DNA of 64,000 nt from positions 57,881,693 to 57,945,692 of the forward strand of contig JAAONU010000001.1 in assembly GCA_012932295.1 (NCBI GenBank), in the 5' to 3' direction. The notes below the pieces were generated by a model that did no database searches, had not been told where the DNA came from, and was given only the letters and a program-made list of their open reading frames with translations. Origin of the DNA: Cyclina sinensis (taxonomy: Eukaryota > Mollusca > Bivalvia > Venerida > Veneridae). Positions within the stretch are counted from its first letter, which is position 1. Every line of letters begins with the position of its first letter. This document shows positions 62,238-64,000 of this stretch, one piece after another. Position numbers and translations under genes: made by a program.

Positions 62238-63170
62238 ATGGCAATATGTATGCTGGTATCAATAAAATCGGTTATTAAGGGACATCAAGTTTATAAAAAT
62301 ACATGTGAAGTTGGAACTTAATTGCAGTGTACTTTGGAACCGGAAAATGAATTCAGTGATAGCGCGATTATTGTAAAAAGGTGTGACAATAATTCTATTG
62401 TTGGACATGTACCCGAGGGATTATGTCAGCCTCTAACCAAGTTGGTTGACAATGGTCGTTGAAATAACGGCTGAAACAGTTGGGGAACCGCGACCATCAT
62501 CAAAAGGCACTTTTGTGAAAGGCGGTGGAATACACCGATTGACACTTTGGAGTTAAACCAATCAACGCATGCCATTAGGAAAGTTCCTGTGACGTCACCA
62601 ATAAAAATTTCGAGTAAAAACGTGGAATCGCCGATACGCTATTGTTACTTGCTTCATTTAAATTGCTTTTTCTTCGCTAAATCTCAAGCAATCTTCTTGA
62701 AAAATATCTCATTGTTTTCAGGAAACATTGCTTTATTGAATTCGTTTGATTATAAAAAAATTATATATTTTTAAACAACGGTTGAAATGAGTTTAAAAAT
62801 GCCGAAAATTGTGATCGGAAAGCAAGTCTGTAAAATGTCAATTTTCTTTGGTTTTAAGATTAAAGGTTTGAAAAAAAAACTCATAAAAATACAGTTTGAT
62901 GTTTGAATGTATTTTCTCAATCAATAATTTACTCTCAAAAATATTTTTTCAAACTTTTCTCGTCAATTTAAAATTGGTTGTGTACGCTCAGTATGTATTG
63001 CGCTTGACTTTTACTCGAAGTAGGTGGCGCTATGGCTAAAAATAGAACAGTTCAAAAGTGTCAATCGGTGTATTGAAATTCCGTGTAGCTACAAACTTTT
63101 CGGAAATAAAGATAGGAAAAAAGAAGTTTGGGCGTGCATTAAAACGGAAATTAGGAAGCTTTCGGTTTAA
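62238..63170 (+). pseudogene. Decayed HIRAN-like domain reading frame
   Basis: From ATG 62,238 the frame reads MAICMLVSIKSVIKGHQVYK up to a stop at 62,319-62,321. It continues in frame with LEPENEFSDSAIIVKR and NSIVGHVPEGLCQPLTKLV until a frameshift near 62,455. It then reads VEITAETVGEPRPSSKGTFV and KGGGI. A 540-bp element (62,532-63,071) interrupts here. Afterwards the frame resumes as EIPCSYKLFG and ends EIRKLSV before TAA (63,168-63,170). The EP.N..SD.AI.VKR...IVGHVP pattern is that of HIRAN domains, known from SNF2-type DNA-repair helicases and standalone proteins. The assignment rests on this pattern only. Confidence 0.6.
62532..63071. mobile_element. 540-bp TIR element inserted in the HIRAN-like frame
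   Basis: The ends ACACCGATTGACACTTT and AAAGTGTCAATCGGTGT are perfect inverted copies for 17 bases (the right arm has one extra A before it). AT flanks it on both sides; removing the element and one AT restores Gly-Ile-Glu-Ile-Pro-Cys in frame. A TA duplication is an alternative reading that would not restore the frame. No coding frame inside. Confidence 0.75.
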
Positions 63171-63322
63171 CGGTAAGTTCAATTTTGTCAAAATGGGGGG
63201 GGGGGGCGTTTAAAAATGGCTGTTGTTTTTTCGATTTTTGGTGAAAAATGGTCATTTTTCGGCCCAAAAGTGGGGGGTGGGCGTTTATTAGAGCATGGGC
63301 GATTAATAGAATTTTTACGGTA

Positions 63323-64000
63323 ATTGTATCTAAGTCCAGACACTGTGTAACTTTTTGAAGCAAGATTCTGACCAAGACAGTAGAATCTCAGAATATGCTC
63401 AAAAGGTCATTTAAATCATTTTGACTGTAGGTGTATTAGTTCTGATAGAACTGGGTGAATAGTTGCAATATTTTGATTGGATATGCATTAACTTTGCTAT
63501 GCAGTTAACTTCTATGAAATTGTATATATTCAATCTTGAGGGGCTCATGGGGTTGACTCCTCTGCAGAAAATTTATATATTTTTTGTTATGTAAAATTGT
63601 GCATTTTATATTATACCTACAGCTTAAGATTATCACTCGCATCCCTCAGGTTTTTAGCAGATGTGAATATCTCATATTCTTCATTTTCATGAAAATGAAG
63701 TTTAAATCACACTAATTATTTTCAATTTCTGTTTAAATTTCAGTCATGCTCAGTTATTTATTATGGGAGTAACTACATTGTACTTACCAAAATTACACAT
63801 TTCAAAAAGCACTCAGAAAAGATTTAAGTAGGTGTTTTTGGATATATTTTGTTAAATTTGAATTTGTTTTTATAGACATAGTAGCAATGCAGGTAATAGA
63901 ATTTCCTCTATTTGCATCTACAACTCAGAGGTCAAACTTTTTATTACCTTTTGAATCCGGTTTCTTCTCTGTTATATTAAATTTCTTTTGATACAATACT
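63323..64000. other. Gene-free stretch at the window end
   Basis: AT-rich sequence without a supported exon or repeat. Confidence 0.35.

Larger units (their letters stand above)
61914..63320. mobile_element. 1.4-kb TIR element with TA flanks carrying a HIRAN-like frame
   Basis: The ends are inverted copies: CCGTAAAAATTCTATT is exact for 16 bases at each end, then 6 of 8 more match. TA occurs directly outside both ends (61,912-61,913; 63,321-63,322), as in Tc1/mariner-like duplications. Subterminal GGGCGTTTATTAGA motifs occur at both ends in the same orientation. No transposase is visible. Confidence 0.7.

Noticed and set aside
63940..63985. Possible first PITPNC1 exon ending in AAAAGgtaata on the minus strand
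   Set aside because: The translation does not resemble the expected ML.KEYR... start, and no ATG in phase precedes it.

Overview
The window looks like nuclear DNA of a mollusc, most likely a bivalve. It is AT-rich, its genes have introns, and most of it is repeats: tRNA-derived SINEs, decayed LINEs, TIR elements, and arrays built on GACCTTGACCTT-like monomers that end in (GGAC)n and a C/G hairpin. The bivalve call is inference from the repeat style and the fucosyltransferase paralogs. No species marker is visible.

Positions 1-34,000 hold diverged, tandemly repeated units of about 11 kb. Matching blocks start near 540, 11,905 and 23,243, and further matches occur along the units. Unit A carries an intact GT10 alpha-1,3-fucosyltransferase on the minus strand (8837-10150). 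Unit B keeps the flanks (21,210-21,600 and 22,433-23,000), but the coding exon between them is gone and other repeats sit there. The third region carries a second GT10 gene (30,827-32,173, minus) whose catalytic domain is intact and whose stem is out of frame. Unit A also contains a TTAA-flanked element (1675-3885) and a LINE copy (about 3975-6505), both missing from the matching places in the other units.

Positions 34,000-45,800 show no recognisable gene. They hold hairpin elements, an 865-bp element with poly-G/poly-C ends, SINEs and tandem repeats. Part may be 3' untranslated sequence of the next gene.

Positions 45,798-60,281 (minus) hold nine coding exons of a phosphatidylinositol transfer protein best matched to PITPNC1 (RdgB-beta). 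One is an 8-nt microexon that joins the flanking exons in phase. The exons give about 250 residues, and only the short first coding exon appears to lie outside the window. Its introns contain several tandem arrays and SINEs. The splice acceptor and first codons of the first visible exon are repeated about five times in tandem.

Positions 60,600-64,000 are upstream intron or flank. They contain a 1.4-kb TIR element (61,914-63,320) holding a decayed HIRAN-like reading frame that is itself split by a 540-bp TIR element.

The two gene types have no evident shared pathway. Fucosyltransferases act in the Golgi lumen, and PITPNC1 is a cytosolic lipid carrier. I see no operon, CRISPR array or bacterial feature. 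The most interesting signals concern gene structure and nested elements.
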